Shown: in pieces, positions 40,415 to 51,183 of the stretch
Position numbering within the stretch: position 1 is the stretch's first letter
Layout: each line of letters starts with the position of its first letter
Source of the DNA: Actinomycetota bacterium
Lineage (GTDB): Bacteria > Actinomycetota > Thermoleophilia > Gaiellales > Gaiellaceae
Reading direction: 5' to 3'
Length of the DNA stretch: 64,000 nucleotides
Assembly: GCA_009702325.1 (NCBI GenBank)
Contig: WLID01000002.1
Location: 1 to 64,000, forward strand
Made by a program: the position numbers and the translations under genes
The notes under the pieces: model-generated
Told to the model about the DNA's origin: nothing
The model's database searches: none
What the model saw: only the letters and a program-made list of their open reading frames with translations

Positions 40415-41530
40415 CTAGCTCGCGAGCGCCGCGTCGAGCGGCGTATACGGAAGACCGTGCGCCTCAGCAACAGCTGCGTACGTGATCTTTCCGTTGAGCA
40501 CGTTGACGCCCTTAGCGAGAGCCGGATCGTCGGCAACCGCCTGACGCAACCCCTTGCCCGCGATCGCCTCAACGTAGGGCAGCGTCGCATTCGTGAGCGC
40601 CATCGTTGACGTCACCGGCACGCCGCCCGGCATATTCGCCACGCAGTAGTGAATGACGCCATCGACCGTGTAGACGGGATCACCATGCGTCGTCGCATGT
40701 GAGGTTTCGATGCAGCCGCCCTGGTCGATCGCGACATCGACGATCACGGCACCCTGCTTCATGCCGCTCACCATCTCGCGTGTCACAAGCTTCGGAGCAA
40801 GCGCACCCGGAATCAGCACAGCGCCAATCACAAGGTCGGCGTCGGCAACCCGCGCAGCGATCTCAAGACTCGACGACATCAGGAGCGTCACGCGCCCCGA
40901 AAGAATCTCCTCCAGATGACGCATACGGTCGATCGACCGTTCGAGGATCGTCACCTGAGCACCAAGGCCAAGCGCGATGATCGCCGCGTTGTATCCCACG
41001 ATCCCGCCACCGATAATCACGACCTTCCCCGGCGCAACACCGGGGACGCCGCCGAGCAACAGCCCGCGGCCACCGAGCGGCTTCTCGAGGAAATACGCGC
41101 CCGCCTGCGAGGCGAGACGGCCAGCGACCTCAGACATCGGCGCAAGCAGCGGAAGCTGGCCCCGCCCCGTCTCAACCGTCTCGTACGCCACCACGCTAAT
41201 GCCCGAATCGACAAGCGCATGCGTGAGCGGCTCGTCGGCTGCGATGTGCAAGTACGTGAACAACGTCAAGCCGGCACGAAGGCGCTTGTACTCGGGCTCG
41301 ATCGGCTCCTTGACCTTCAGAAGCAAGTCTGCGCCCGCCCACACATCGTCGACCGACGCGATCATCGCACCAACGCTCGTGTAGGCCTCATCGGGGAAGG
41401 AGCTGCCGAGGCCGGCTCCCGTCTCGATAACCACCTCGTGCCCCCTGTTGACGAGCTCAAACGCCCCTGCGGGCGTGAGCGCAACGCGGTACTCGTCGGG
41501 CTTGATCTCTTTGGCAACTCCGATCCTCAC
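40415..41530 (-). CDS. ald: Alanine dehydrogenase
   Basis: 371 aa NAD-dependent enzyme interconverting alanine and pyruvate plus ammonia. MRIGVAKEIKPDEYRVALTP, the catalytic Lys/His region (LLKVKEP, FTYLHIAAD), the Rossmann motif VVIIGGGIVGYNA and HYCVANMPGGVPVTST are diagnostic. GTG start with a TATCGT box 8 nt upstream, so it can be transcribed separately from the peptidase gene before it. Confidence 0.97.
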   Translation of the reverse strand: MRIGVAKEIKPDEYRVALTPAGAFELVNRGHEVVIETGAGLGSSFPDEAYTSVGAMIASVDDVWAGADLLLKVKEPIEPEYKRLRAGLTLFTYLHIAADEPLTHALVDSGISVVAYETVETGRGQLPLLAPMSEVAGRLASQAGAYFLEKPLGGRGLLLGGVPGVAPGKVVIIGGGIVGYNAAIIALGLGAQVTILERSIDRMRHLEEILSGRVTLLMSSSLEIAARVADADLVIGAVLIPGALAPKLVTREMVSGMKQGAVIVDVAIDQGGCIETSHATTHGDPVYTVDGVIHYCVANMPGGVPVTSTMALTNATLPYVEAIAGKGLRQAVADDPALAKGVNVLNGKITYAAVAEAHGLPYTPLDAALAS

Positions 41531-41538
41531 GTCGGCGG

Positions 41539-41544
41539 ACGATA
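41539..41544 (-). promoter_or_regulatory. -10 box of ald
   Basis: TATCGT, 8 nt before the GTG at 41530. Confidence 0.5.
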
Positions 41545-41585
41545 CCGAAGCGGTCGGAGGCGACCGGGAGCTTTTCGCGACGAGG

Positions 41586-42692
41586 CTAGGCGCACGCGGC
41601 GTCGAGCAACGCCAGCGTCACCTTGAGCATGCCGTCGAGATCCGCGACAGCGATCGACTCGTCGGGCGTGTGAATGTCAACCATCGCGTTCGCGAGATTC
41701 ACGCACTCAAGGCCGTGCTCATTGAACGCGTTCGCATCGGCACCGCCGCCCGACAGCGCGTAGGACACCTCGTAGCCCGCGGCGGCAAGCGCCTCCGCGG
41801 CAAGCGACACCGCAACGTCGTCCTTCGTGAAGCGATACCCCTGGTAGCTGCGCAAGAACGTCGTCTGCACCTCACACTCCGCGACATTCGCGGCGAACGT
41901 GATTGCGTCTTGCATCTCCTGAATCACCTCGACCAGCTTCTTGTCGTTGTGCGAGCGAGCCTCGGCAACAACCGTGCACCACTCCGGAACGACGTTCCCT
42001 GCCGTACCGCCCTTGATCGTTCCGACGTTCGCGGTCGTTTCTTCGTCGATCCGCCCAAGCCGCATCTCTGCGATCGCGCGTGACGCAGCAGCGATCGCCG
42101 AACGTCCGTCCTCAGGGAACATTCCCGCGTGTGCGGCCCGCCCGTGGAAGGTGATCTCCATCGACTTCGACGACGGTGCCCCCAAAATGATTTCGCCGAT
42201 CGGCGCACCCTGGTCGTACACATAACCGACCTTCGCGTGAAACCGTGAGGCATCCCACGCGTACGCGCCGAGCAGCCCAACCTCTTCGGTCGAGGTGAAA
42301 AGCAGCTCCAGCCCGGCATGGTCGCGGCCTTCGGCAAGCACGAGCCGCGCAGCCTCAAGCATCACCGCGACAGCCGACTTGTTGTCGCCACCGAGGATCG
42401 CCTCCCGCTCGTTTGTGATCACGCCATCGCTGATCACCGGAACGATCTCGTCGACTGGCGGAACCGTGTCGAGATGCGCGCACAGAAAGATCGGCGTTCC
42501 CTCGACCGTGCCTGGGATACGCACATAGATGTTCCCCATGTCGGAGCCGGTTGTTGCGCCAGATTCGTCCTCAATCGGATCGAGCCCCAGGTCGCGCAAG
42601 TACCGCAGCACCATGTCGGCAACTGGCCGCTCGTGCCACGACGGGCTCCGCACAGCCGCAAGCTCACAGAAGAGGTCGACGACGGGGGTCAC
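41586..42692 (-). CDS. M20-family metallopeptidase (PepT-like)
   Basis: 368 aa dizinc exopeptidase. Metal ligands are visible in order: H of LCAHLDTVPP, D of ILGGDNKSAVA, EE of TSTEEVGLLGA, and the late H of MVDIHTPDES; HGRAAHAGMFPEDG supplies the dimer-domain His. Closest in layout to tripeptidase T-like aminopeptidases; the natural peptide substrate is unknown. GTG start with TAGGAT 6 nt upstream. Confidence 0.9.
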   Translation of the reverse strand: MTPVVDLFCELAAVRSPSWHERPVADMVLRYLRDLGLDPIEDESGATTGSDMGNIYVRIPGTVEGTPIFLCAHLDTVPPVDEIVPVISDGVITNEREAILGGDNKSAVAVMLEAARLVLAEGRDHAGLELLFTSTEEVGLLGAYAWDASRFHAKVGYVYDQGAPIGEIILGAPSSKSMEITFHGRAAHAGMFPEDGRSAIAAASRAIAEMRLGRIDEETTANVGTIKGGTAGNVVPEWCTVVAEARSHNDKKLVEVIQEMQDAITFAANVAECEVQTTFLRSYQGYRFTKDDVAVSLAAEALAAAGYEVSYALSGGGADANAFNEHGLECVNLANAMVDIHTPDESIAVADLDGMLKVTLALLDAACA

Positions 42693-42698
42693 GCAGCC

Positions 42699-42704
42699 AT
42701 CCTA
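42699..42704 (-). promoter_or_regulatory. -10 box of the M20 peptidase gene
   Basis: TAGGAT, 6 nt before the GTG at 42692. Confidence 0.6.
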
Positions 42705-42737
42705 CGCAGGCTCACCGATTGGCTGGCGCGCATCCGT

Positions 42738-44492
<1,755 letters not shown>

Positions 44493-44546
44493 TCAATCCT
44501 ACGAGGCGATCAGGACGGACGGCCGAAGCTCAATCGGCAAGCCAAA

Positions 44547-45005
44547 TCACAACGTCGCAGCGGTCTGTACGAGGTCGAACAGACGCGTCAGAGCGGCGCT
44601 CGCAAGCCGCCGATCGCGCGCTCGACCAAGGCCGGTCACCTCGATCGTGACGCGTGTGCGGTCGTCCGACGCGTGAAAGAGCGTCACTGACACCCGCTTC
44701 GGTGGCGCGATTCGGCCGCGGCTCACCGCACGCACGAGCTCCCACTCCCACCGCTCATACGGCGCGACCTCATGCACGACGAGCGTCTGCTCGACGAGGC
44801 TCCCCCGATCGCGGCGCGTGGGCAAGAACGCGAAGTTCGGCTCTTCGATCGCCATCACGTTCCACCGTGCACCTGCAGCGAAGCCGCGACGGTCGGGGGT
44901 AACCGAGCGGATCCCCGGCCACCAATCCGCCAGATGCCGCGGCTCAGCAAGGAACGTCCAGACGTCCTCGCGCGAGGCGAGCAACTCGCGAGCGACCTCC
45001 CCCAT
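44547..45005 (-). CDS. SRPBCC (START/polyketide-cyclase-like) protein
   Basis: 152 aa helix-grip fold. ASREDVWTFLAEPRHLADWWPG is the typical N-terminal pattern, followed by GARWNV and YERWEWELVRA strands and a C-terminal helix (ASAALTRLFDLVQTAATL). Such proteins bind hydrophobic ligands; ligand unknown. Begins 20 nt after the recN stop, so probably in the same transcript. Confidence 0.8.
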   Translation of the reverse strand: MGEVARELLASREDVWTFLAEPRHLADWWPGIRSVTPDRRGFAAGARWNVMAIEEPNFAFLPTRRDRGSLVEQTLVVHEVAPYERWEWELVRAVSRGRIAPPKRVSVTLFHASDDRTRVTIEVTGLGRARDRRLASAALTRLFDLVQTAATL

Positions 45006-45025
45006 CTCAGGCGCCCGCCGCCGGC

Positions 45026-46636
45026 TCAGTCACGCAGCGTCGCGAGGAAGTCGGCACCGCCGAGCATCCGCTCGAGCTCCACCCGACGCTCTGCGTCCGC
45101 CAACGGCTCGATGCGCGTGTGGGTGGGATCGCCCGACACCTTCTGAACTTGAAAGTGACGGTCGGCGAGGCTCGCGATCTGCGGCAGATGCGTGATCGTG
45201 ATCACCTGGGCGCGCTCGGCAAGCCGACGCAGCGTCTCCCCAACCGCGTGCGCAGTGACGCCGCCGATGCCGGCATCGATCTCGTCGAACACCATCGTCT
45301 CGCCGCCCGCGACAGCCGCGATGGCGAGCGCGATCCGCGACAGCTCTCCGCCCGACGCCGTTTCGGCAACGGGTGCGAACGGCATGCCTGCATTCGGCCG
45401 TACGAGGAACTGCACCTCGTCGGCGCCGGACGCACCGGGGTCGACGTCGCGCACGTCGGCGCGAAACTCGCCTTCGCCAAGCCCGACGCCCACAAGTTCC
45501 TTGGCTACCGCAGCGGCGAAACCGGCTGCTGCCTCGCGCCGTGCAGCCCGCAGCTCGGCATGAAGGCGATCGACCACGGCCTGCGCCGCCGCGACTGCAT
45601 CGGCTGCTGCACGCACCGGATCGTGGCCCTCCTCGAACGCTGCGAGCTCTTCGCGTGCCGCAACGCCTCGGTCGAGAAGCTCACGGTAGGTCTGTGCGCG
45701 AAAGCGTCGCTTGAGGTCAGCGATGCGATCGAGCTCGGCTTCGACTGCCTCAACCCGTCCCGGATCGGCCTCGAGTGACGCGAGAAACGAGTGCAGGTCG
45801 GAAGCGACCTCGCGTAACGCGATTTCGACATCGCGCAACGCCGCGCCTGCAGCAGCAAGTTCGGGAGCAATGTGCTCGAGCGGCGCAATCGCACGCTCTG
45901 CGGTGGCTGCGAGGTCGCTCGCACCTGAGCCTTCATCGGGAGCGAGCGCATCGGCGGCGGTTGACGCCGCAGCCGCGAGGTCGGTCACATGCCGGAGCCG
46001 TTCACGCTCAGCCCGAAACTCGTCTTCGCGCGCGGGCTCAAGCCCGTCGGTCGCCTCGGCGAGCAGCCGCAGCTCCTCCAGCCGCGCCTCCGCGCTCGCA
46101 GCATCGCGTGTGAGCTCCTCGTAGACCTTGCGGGCACTCCCGAGCTCCCTCCACGCCTTCCGTGCAGCACGGGCGGTCTCTGCGCTTCCGGCATACGTGT
46201 CGAGCACGCCAAGCTGGTAACTCGGCCGGCCAAGGCGTCGCTGCTCGAACTGGCCGCTCATCGCGATCAATCGCTCGACCACTGCAGCGACATCTTCACG
46301 CGCGGCGCTCCGCCCCCAGGCATACGCGCGCGTTCGACCATCCGCGAAGATCCGGCGCGCAAGCACGAGCGTCTCCTCGTCGGCCGGTCGAAGCTCGGCC
46401 AACGCGTCGAGCACATCGTCGTCGGGCATGTCGAACTCGGCCTCGACATACGCCTCTGCGCTTGCCGGCCCGATCAGGCCCGCCTCGCCCTTCGCACCAA
46501 GCAGCAGACCGATGGCGTTCGACAGGATCGTCTTGCCCGCGCCCGTCTCGCCCGTGATCGCGTTCAGCGACGCGTCGAACTCAACGTTCGCGTCACGAAT
46601 GAGGACGAGGTTCTCGATCCGAAGGTGGCGAAGCAC
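45026..46636 (-). CDS. recN: DNA repair protein RecN
   Basis: 536 aa SMC-like ATPase acting in double-strand break repair. Walker A GETGAGKTILSNAI near residue 30, a central coiled-coil region (about 150-370, Ala/Glu/Arg-rich), ABC signature TASGGELSRIALAI and Walker B MVFDEIDAGIGG, then ITHLPQIASLADRHF. Typical RecN begins LRHLRIENLVLI as here. GTG start with TAGGAT 6 nt upstream. Confidence 0.96.
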   Translation of the reverse strand: MLRHLRIENLVLIRDANVEFDASLNAITGETGAGKTILSNAIGLLLGAKGEAGLIGPASAEAYVEAEFDMPDDDVLDALAELRPADEETLVLARRIFADGRTRAYAWGRSAAREDVAAVVERLIAMSGQFEQRRLGRPSYQLGVLDTYAGSAETARAARKAWRELGSARKVYEELTRDAASAEARLEELRLLAEATDGLEPAREDEFRAERERLRHVTDLAAAASTAADALAPDEGSGASDLAATAERAIAPLEHIAPELAAAGAALRDVEIALREVASDLHSFLASLEADPGRVEAVEAELDRIADLKRRFRAQTYRELLDRGVAAREELAAFEEGHDPVRAAADAVAAAQAVVDRLHAELRAARREAAAGFAAAVAKELVGVGLGEGEFRADVRDVDPGASGADEVQFLVRPNAGMPFAPVAETASGGELSRIALAIAAVAGGETMVFDEIDAGIGGVTAHAVGETLRRLAERAQVITITHLPQIASLADRHFQVQKVSGDPTHTRIEPLADAERRVELERMLGGADFLATLRD

Positions 46637-46642
46637 ACCACC

Positions 46643-46648
46643 ATCCTA
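46643..46648 (-). promoter_or_regulatory. -10 box of recN
   Basis: TAGGAT, 6 nt before the GTG at 46636. No actinobacterial LexA-type box is obvious beside it. Confidence 0.6.
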
Positions 46649-46694
46649 CGACGAGCACCTGATTGCTCCCAGCCGCCGAAGCGGCCATGCCCGA

Positions 46695-47489
46695 TCAGGC
46701 CGCGCCGAAGACGTCGGCGTACCGACGGAAGAACGTCTGCTCAGGGAGCATCGCGATCCGGCTGCGGCGGTCGCCAATACACAGCGAAACGTCCGCGCCC
46801 GGTTCCAGATCCCCCACAGCATGACCATCGATCAAGACGGTCGCCTGCGCCTCGGGCGAGGCATTGCGCACAACAAGGTCGCTACCCCGTCCGATCACAA
46901 GCGGCCGCACATGCAGCGAATGAGGCGCAACAAACGAGAGCACCGCAGCATCGAGACCCCACACGAGCACCGGCCCGCCGTTCGACAGGTTGTAGGCCGT
47001 TGATCCAGCCGGGGTGGCGCAGATGAGACCGTCGCATGGGAGCGAACCGATGGGCTCGCCACGGATCGCATAGTCGAGCTCGATCATGCGACCAAGGGTC
47101 GAGCCAGCCACGACCGTGTCGTTGATCGCAACGTGACGGGTGCCACCGATCTCCACGTCGAGGGTCGCAAGCTCGGCCACCCGATACTCGCCAGCAAACG
47201 CGCGCGCGAGCCCAGCTTCGAGATCGTCGGGCCCCATCGACGTGAGGAAGCCAACGCGCCCGAAGTTCACCCCGATCACCGGGATCGCCAGATCGAGCGT
47301 GCGGGTAAGCGCTCGCAGCATCGTCCCATCGCCGCCGAGCACAACCACGAGATCCGCGCCATCGACCTCGTCGTCGGGCAGCAGCTCGACACCCGCGAGC
47401 GCAGCCGTTGCACGAAGCCGCTTGAGCGCGCCGCTGACATCGCGTGTGCGCCCATGCGAAACGACCGCTGCTCTAGAGACCGGCGGCAT
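46695..47489 (-). CDS. nadK: NAD kinase
   Basis: 264 aa, ATP- or polyphosphate-dependent phosphorylation of NAD to NADP. VVLGGDGTMLRA, VNFGRVGFLTSM, NDTVVAGSTLGRM (NE/D loop) and CATPAGSTAYNLSNGGP are diagnostic. ATG 47489 overlaps the tlyA 3' end by 17 bp; a TTG two codons earlier is possible. Part of the conserved tlyA-nadK-recN group. Confidence 0.96.
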   Translation of the reverse strand: MPPVSRAAVVSHGRTRDVSGALKRLRATAALAGVELLPDDEVDGADLVVVLGGDGTMLRALTRTLDLAIPVIGVNFGRVGFLTSMGPDDLEAGLARAFAGEYRVAELATLDVEIGGTRHVAINDTVVAGSTLGRMIELDYAIRGEPIGSLPCDGLICATPAGSTAYNLSNGGPVLVWGLDAAVLSFVAPHSLHVRPLVIGRGSDLVVRNASPEAQATVLIDGHAVGDLEPGADVSLCIGDRRSRIAMLPEQTFFRRYADVFGAA

Positions 47490-48240
47490 CAGCAATCAGG
47501 CGATCGATGTCGGCCGGAAGCTCCGGCTGCAACGAGTGGACGAAGTGAAGGACGAATTCATGGTTTCCCTTTGGGCCGGGCAATCCGGAGTCTACGACGC
47601 CGAGCACCGCTGCCTGCCATCCGAGCGACGCGTCAACGATCTCGCGCACCACACGCGCACGCACCGCGGGATCCCGCACGACACCCTTTGGCGCATCCGC
47701 CTTCCCCGCTTCGAACTGCGGCTTGACGAGGACGAACGCCTCCCAGCCCGGCGCAGCGAGCGCAAACGCCGGCGGCAGCACCTGCTTCAGCGAGATGAAC
47801 GAGACGTCACATGTGATCAGCTGCGGCGCAAACGCAAGCTCGGTGAGGTTGCGGGCATTGACCCGTTCCAGAACGATCACCCGAGGATCGGTGCGGAGCT
47901 TCTGGTGCAGCTGTCCGTGGCCAACATCGAGAGCGATCACCCTGGCCGCACCTCGCTGCAGGAGCACGTCGGTGAAGCCACCGGTCGACGCGCCAAGATC
48001 GAGGCAGTCCTTCCCAGCAGGCGGCACACCGAACGCATCGAGCGCATTCGCCAGCTTGTGCCCTGCCCGCGAGACGTACGGCGGCAGAGCATCCACCGTC
48101 AGGTCGGCGAGCTCATCGACCTGCTCCCCGGCCTTGTCGTGCCCCGGCACCAAGCCAGCCATGACGAGCGCCTGCGCCTGCGCCCGGCTCTCGGCAAGGC
48201 CACGTTCGACGAGCAGCACGTCAAGCCGCTTCTTCGCCAT
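47473..48240 (-). CDS. tlyA: TlyA-family rRNA 2'-O-methyltransferase
   Basis: 255 aa: an N-terminal S4 RNA-binding domain (KKRLDVLLVERGLAESRAQA) and an FtsJ/RrmJ-type SAM domain (CLDLGASTGGFTDVLLQRGA, VIALDVGHGQL). The K-D-K-E tetrad is visible in YVSRAGHKL, TCDVSFISL, LVKPQFEAG and GNHEF. In mycobacteria TlyA methylates C1409 of 16S and C1920 of 23S rRNA and sets capreomycin sensitivity. ATG overlaps the stop of the prenyl-synthase gene. Confidence 0.95.
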   Translation of the reverse strand: MAKKRLDVLLVERGLAESRAQAQALVMAGLVPGHDKAGEQVDELADLTVDALPPYVSRAGHKLANALDAFGVPPAGKDCLDLGASTGGFTDVLLQRGAARVIALDVGHGQLHQKLRTDPRVIVLERVNARNLTELAFAPQLITCDVSFISLKQVLPPAFALAAPGWEAFVLVKPQFEAGKADAPKGVVRDPAVRARVVREIVDASLGWQAAVLGVVDSGLPGPKGNHEFVLHFVHSLQPELPADIDRLIADAAGL

Positions 48241-49004
48241 CAGTGTGTGCGGGCGACGAGGCCGGCGACAATCGTCGCGAGCACCGAAGTATCGGCATCG
48301 ATCTCGGCAAGCCGTGCCTGTGCGCGGGCACCCGCCTGCTCAGCCACGTTGCGCGTCTCTTCGGCCCCCACCTCGAGGACGAACCCGTCGCCATCGAGGA
48401 TGTCGTCAACGGCCTGGAAGAGGACACCAAGCTCGCCGGCAAACGCCCGCCACGGCGCATGGTCGGCCTCGGCGAGACCGGCCGCCAACGCCCCACACAT
48501 CACCGCGGCACCAAAGAGCGCACCCGTCTTCAGCTCATGGAGGCGGTGAAGGTCGTGGCCGCCCTCAAGGTCGAGCTGCTGCCCACCAATCATCGCGAGC
48601 GTCGCCGTAACCAGCTCTCGCGCCACGGCCGGAGTGTCATAGGTCAGTGCGAGGCGAAACGCCTCGCCAAGGAGCGCGTCGCCAGCCAAGATCGCAGTCG
48701 CCTCACCGTGTGCAGCCCACACGGTTGGTCGTCCCCGACGCTCCGTGTCGTTGTCGAGCGACGGCAGATCGTCGTGCACCAACGAGAACGAGTGGACGAG
48801 CTCTACGGCAGCCGCGGCGGGAAGCACGGTGTCGGGCGTTGCGCCGAGCGCCTCACCCACAGCGAGCGCCAGCACAGGACGTACGCGCTTGCCGCCCAGC
48901 GAATGACGCATCGGTTGAGCGAGGGGCGCAAGCACACCGTCGAACGCGAGTTCGCCGAGGTACCCCTCGACAAGCTCGCGGAGAGCGTCAGGATCCTGCG
49001 GCAT
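48240..49004 (-). CDS. Short-chain polyprenyl diphosphate synthase (FPP/GGPP type)
   Basis: 254 aa trans-prenyltransferase. First Asp-rich motif HDDLPSLDND and second VDDILDGDG flank the IPP-binding GGKRVRP near residue 38. The short HDDLPSLDND motif (DDx4D) is of the bacterial FPP-synthase (IspA) type; product length is not predictable with confidence. ATG 49004 overlaps the xseB-like gene by 17 bp; a GTG at 49019 is an alternative. dxs, often next here, is absent. Confidence 0.92.
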   Translation of the reverse strand: MPQDPDALRELVEGYLGELAFDGVLAPLAQPMRHSLGGKRVRPVLALAVGEALGATPDTVLPAAAAVELVHSFSLVHDDLPSLDNDTERRGRPTVWAAHGEATAILAGDALLGEAFRLALTYDTPAVARELVTATLAMIGGQQLDLEGGHDLHRLHELKTGALFGAAVMCGALAAGLAEADHAPWRAFAGELGVLFQAVDDILDGDGFVLEVGAEETRNVAEQAGARAQARLAEIDADTSVLATIVAGLVARTH

Positions 49005-49185
49005 CGGCCTCGGCTGCACGCCGGGCCCGCTGGAGCTCTGCTTCGACCTCCCGAGCGAGATCGGAGAGTTCCTGCAGAAGCTCGATCGCTGCGTCTGGAT
49101 CTTCGGTCGCTTCGAGCTGCCCGCGGGCGGCTTCGAGTCGGGCGAGGAGATCCTCCGCCTTGTTCAACGACTCATCTGCGCTCAT
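48988..49185 (-). CDS. Small coiled-coil protein, possible exonuclease VII small subunit
   Basis: 65 aa, almost all helical (LNKAEDLLARLEAARGQLEA then ELLQELSDLAREVEAELQRA). Its position between nusB and the prenyl synthase is where xseB sits in many genomes, and the length fits XseB, but the large subunit gene xseA is not in the window. ATG overlaps the nusB stop (ATGA). XseB is the best guess, not certain. Confidence 0.55.
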   Translation of the reverse strand: MSADESLNKAEDLLARLEAARGQLEATEDPDAAIELLQELSDLAREVEAELQRARRAAEADAAGS

Positions 49186-49565
49186 TTCGCAACCGCCTCC
49201 TCCCGTTGGATACGTCCCAAAATGCCGTTGACGAGCCGTCCGGCATCGTCTGAGGCATACCGCTTCGCAAACGCCACGGCCTCGTTGATTACAACCTCGG
49301 CTGGAACCTCTCGCAGCTCAAGCTCGCGCGTTGCGACCCGCAGCGCGCTGCGTTCGACAACCCCGAGCCGGTCGGCCGTCCATCCGACTGAGGCGGCGGT
49401 GATCTTCGCGTCAAGCTCCTCCGCGTGCGCGGCAACGTCGCGCGCAAGGTCTTTCGCCCACGGCGACAGATCGCCCGCGAACTGCGATCCGATCTCGTTG
49501 CCTGAGAGATCCCACTGGTAGAGCAGCAACAACGCCTGCCGGCGGGCCTGGCGACGCGAGATCAC
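49182..49565 (-). CDS. nusB: Transcription antitermination factor NusB
   Basis: 127 aa helical RNA-binding protein. RRQARRQALLLLYQWDLSG at the N-terminus, RLGVVERSALRVATRELELR and VVINEAVAFAKRYASDDAGR (with GRLVNGILGRI) are the family signatures. With NusE it binds rRNA boxA, relevant to the leader element upstream of 16S at the other end of the window. GTG start overlaps the asp23 stop. Confidence 0.95.
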   Translation of the reverse strand: MISRRQARRQALLLLYQWDLSGNEIGSQFAGDLSPWAKDLARDVAAHAEELDAKITAASVGWTADRLGVVERSALRVATRELELREVPAEVVINEAVAFAKRYASDDAGRLVNGILGRIQREEAVAK

Positions 49566-49846
49566 CGAAGCTCCTCAATCGCGATATCGACGGTCACGTC
49601 ACGCGAGAGATGCGCGACGAATGCGTCCTCGACAGCGAGCTGCACCCGTGCTCCGACTTCGGCGAGCGATGCGTCGCCACGCGCAACCTCAAGGCTCAGC
49701 TTGGCCCGCGAATCGGCGAGATCGACCGAGCGTCGTCGCCTGACTTTGACGCCCGCAACGCTCTCGGCCGAGCGCACGGCGATCGCGTCGAGCACATCGC
49801 CTGCGAAGGTCACACTTCCACGGTCGTTTGCAATCACGAGACTCAT
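49562..49846 (-). CDS. Asp23/Gls24-family protein
   Basis: 94 aa DUF322 protein. SAESVAGVKVRRRR, AKLSLEVARGD and the alternating LAEVGARVQLAVEDAFVAHL and VTVDIAIEEL are typical. Members associate with the membrane or envelope in Firmicutes; role here unknown. It regularly sits between accC and nusB in Gram-positive genomes. ATG overlaps the accC stop (ATGA). Confidence 0.88.
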   Translation of the reverse strand: MSLVIANDRGSVTFAGDVLDAIAVRSAESVAGVKVRRRRSVDLADSRAKLSLEVARGDASLAEVGARVQLAVEDAFVAHLSRDVTVDIAIEELR

Positions 49847-51183
49847 GAGGCCACCATCAGTTCTGCCAGTGTGTCGGTCGAGTAGACACCGCTGCGGAAC
49901 TCCTCGCTCTGCAGCACATGCATGGCGACTTCGCGAGTCGTCGGAATCCCTTCGATCACGAGCTCGTCGAGCGCGCGCAGCGCCCGCTCGATCGCCGAGG
50001 GCCGGTCCTCGGCCCACACGACAAGCTTGGCGATCATCGAGTCGTAGAACGGCGGGATCATCCCGCCCTCCTCGACGAACGTGTCGACACGCACACCCGG
50101 GCCAAGGGGCGGGCGAAACTTCGTGATCGTTCCCGGCGACGGGCGGAAGTCAGCTGCCGGATCTTCGGCGTTGATGCGGACCTCGATCGAATGTCCACGC
50201 CGTGGCGCGCGGCCCGAGACGGGCAGCGTCGCCCCCGCTGCGACCTGAACCTGGGTGCGGACGATGTCGATGCCCGTGCACATCTCAGTCACGGGATGCT
50301 CAACCTGGAGTCGGGCGTTCAACTCGATGAACGAGAACCGCCCGTCGGGCCCGAACAGGAACTCGAACGTCCCCGCGTTCGTGTATCCGACCGCCTTACA
50401 GGCACGCTCTGCTGCGGCTTCCATCTCTTCGCGCAGCTCCGGCGTAAGTGCGGGCGACGGGGTCTCCTCGATCAGCTTCTGGTGGCGGCGCTGAATCGAA
50501 CACTCGCGCTCACCAAGGGTCAGCACGTTGCCGTGCTGGTCACACATCACCTGAATCTCGACATGCCGTGCCGGGTGGATCACCTTCTCGACGTACAGCG
50601 TCGCGTCGCCGAACGCGGCGCCCGCCTCGCCTGATGCCGCCCCGAACGCATCCTCGATCTCGCTCTCGGAGTGAACGAGCCGCATCCCCTTACCGCCGCC
50701 GCCTGCAGTTGCCTTGAGCAGGATCGGGTACCCGATCTCTTTCGCGGCCTCGCGCGCCTGAGCGATCGTCGTTGCACCTTCGGTGCCGGGAACGGTCGGG
50801 ACATCTGCGTCACGAGCGGCGACACGGGCCGAGATCTTGTCGCCCATCGTCGCCATCACCTTCGACGTGGGCCCGATGAACACGAGGTCGTTGTCGACGC
50901 ACGCATCGACGAACGTCGGGTTCTCGGCCAGAAATCCGTAGCCCGGATGAACGGCCTGGCAGCCGGTGTTCACCGCGGCGGCGATGATCGACGGAATCTT
51001 GAGGTAGCTCTCCGTCGCCGACGGTGGCCCAACACACACAGCATGGTCGGCGAGACGCACATGGAGGGCATCCTTGTCGGCTGTTGAGTAGACCGCGACC
51101 GCTTCGATTCCGAGCTCATGCAGCGCACGGATGACGCGGACGGCGATCTCCCCGCGGTTGGCGACGAGGACGCGCGTGAACAT
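49843..51183 (-). CDS. accC: Biotin carboxylase subunit of acetyl-CoA carboxylase
   Basis: 446 aa ATP-grasp enzyme that carboxylates the biotin of the carrier protein. RVLVANRGEIAVRVIRA, GGGGKGMR, ECSIQRRHQKLIEE, the catalytic Arg/Glu of FIELNARLQVEHPVTE and EVRINAEDP are diagnostic. Its ATG overlaps the stop of the upstream biotin-carrier fusion (TGATG), so the two subunits are made together. Stand-alone BC subunits belong to bacterial-type ACC, but the carboxyltransferase genes accA/accD are not in the window. Confidence 0.97.
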   Translation of the reverse strand: MFTRVLVANRGEIAVRVIRALHELGIEAVAVYSTADKDALHVRLADHAVCVGPPSATESYLKIPSIIAAAVNTGCQAVHPGYGFLAENPTFVDACVDNDLVFIGPTSKVMATMGDKISARVAARDADVPTVPGTEGATTIAQAREAAKEIGYPILLKATAGGGGKGMRLVHSESEIEDAFGAASGEAGAAFGDATLYVEKVIHPARHVEIQVMCDQHGNVLTLGERECSIQRRHQKLIEETPSPALTPELREEMEAAAERACKAVGYTNAGTFEFLFGPDGRFSFIELNARLQVEHPVTEMCTGIDIVRTQVQVAAGATLPVSGRAPRRGHSIEVRINAEDPAADFRPSPGTITKFRPPLGPGVRVDTFVEEGGMIPPFYDSMIAKLVVWAEDRPSAIERALRALDELVIEGIPTTREVAMHVLQSEEFRSGVYSTDTLAELMVAS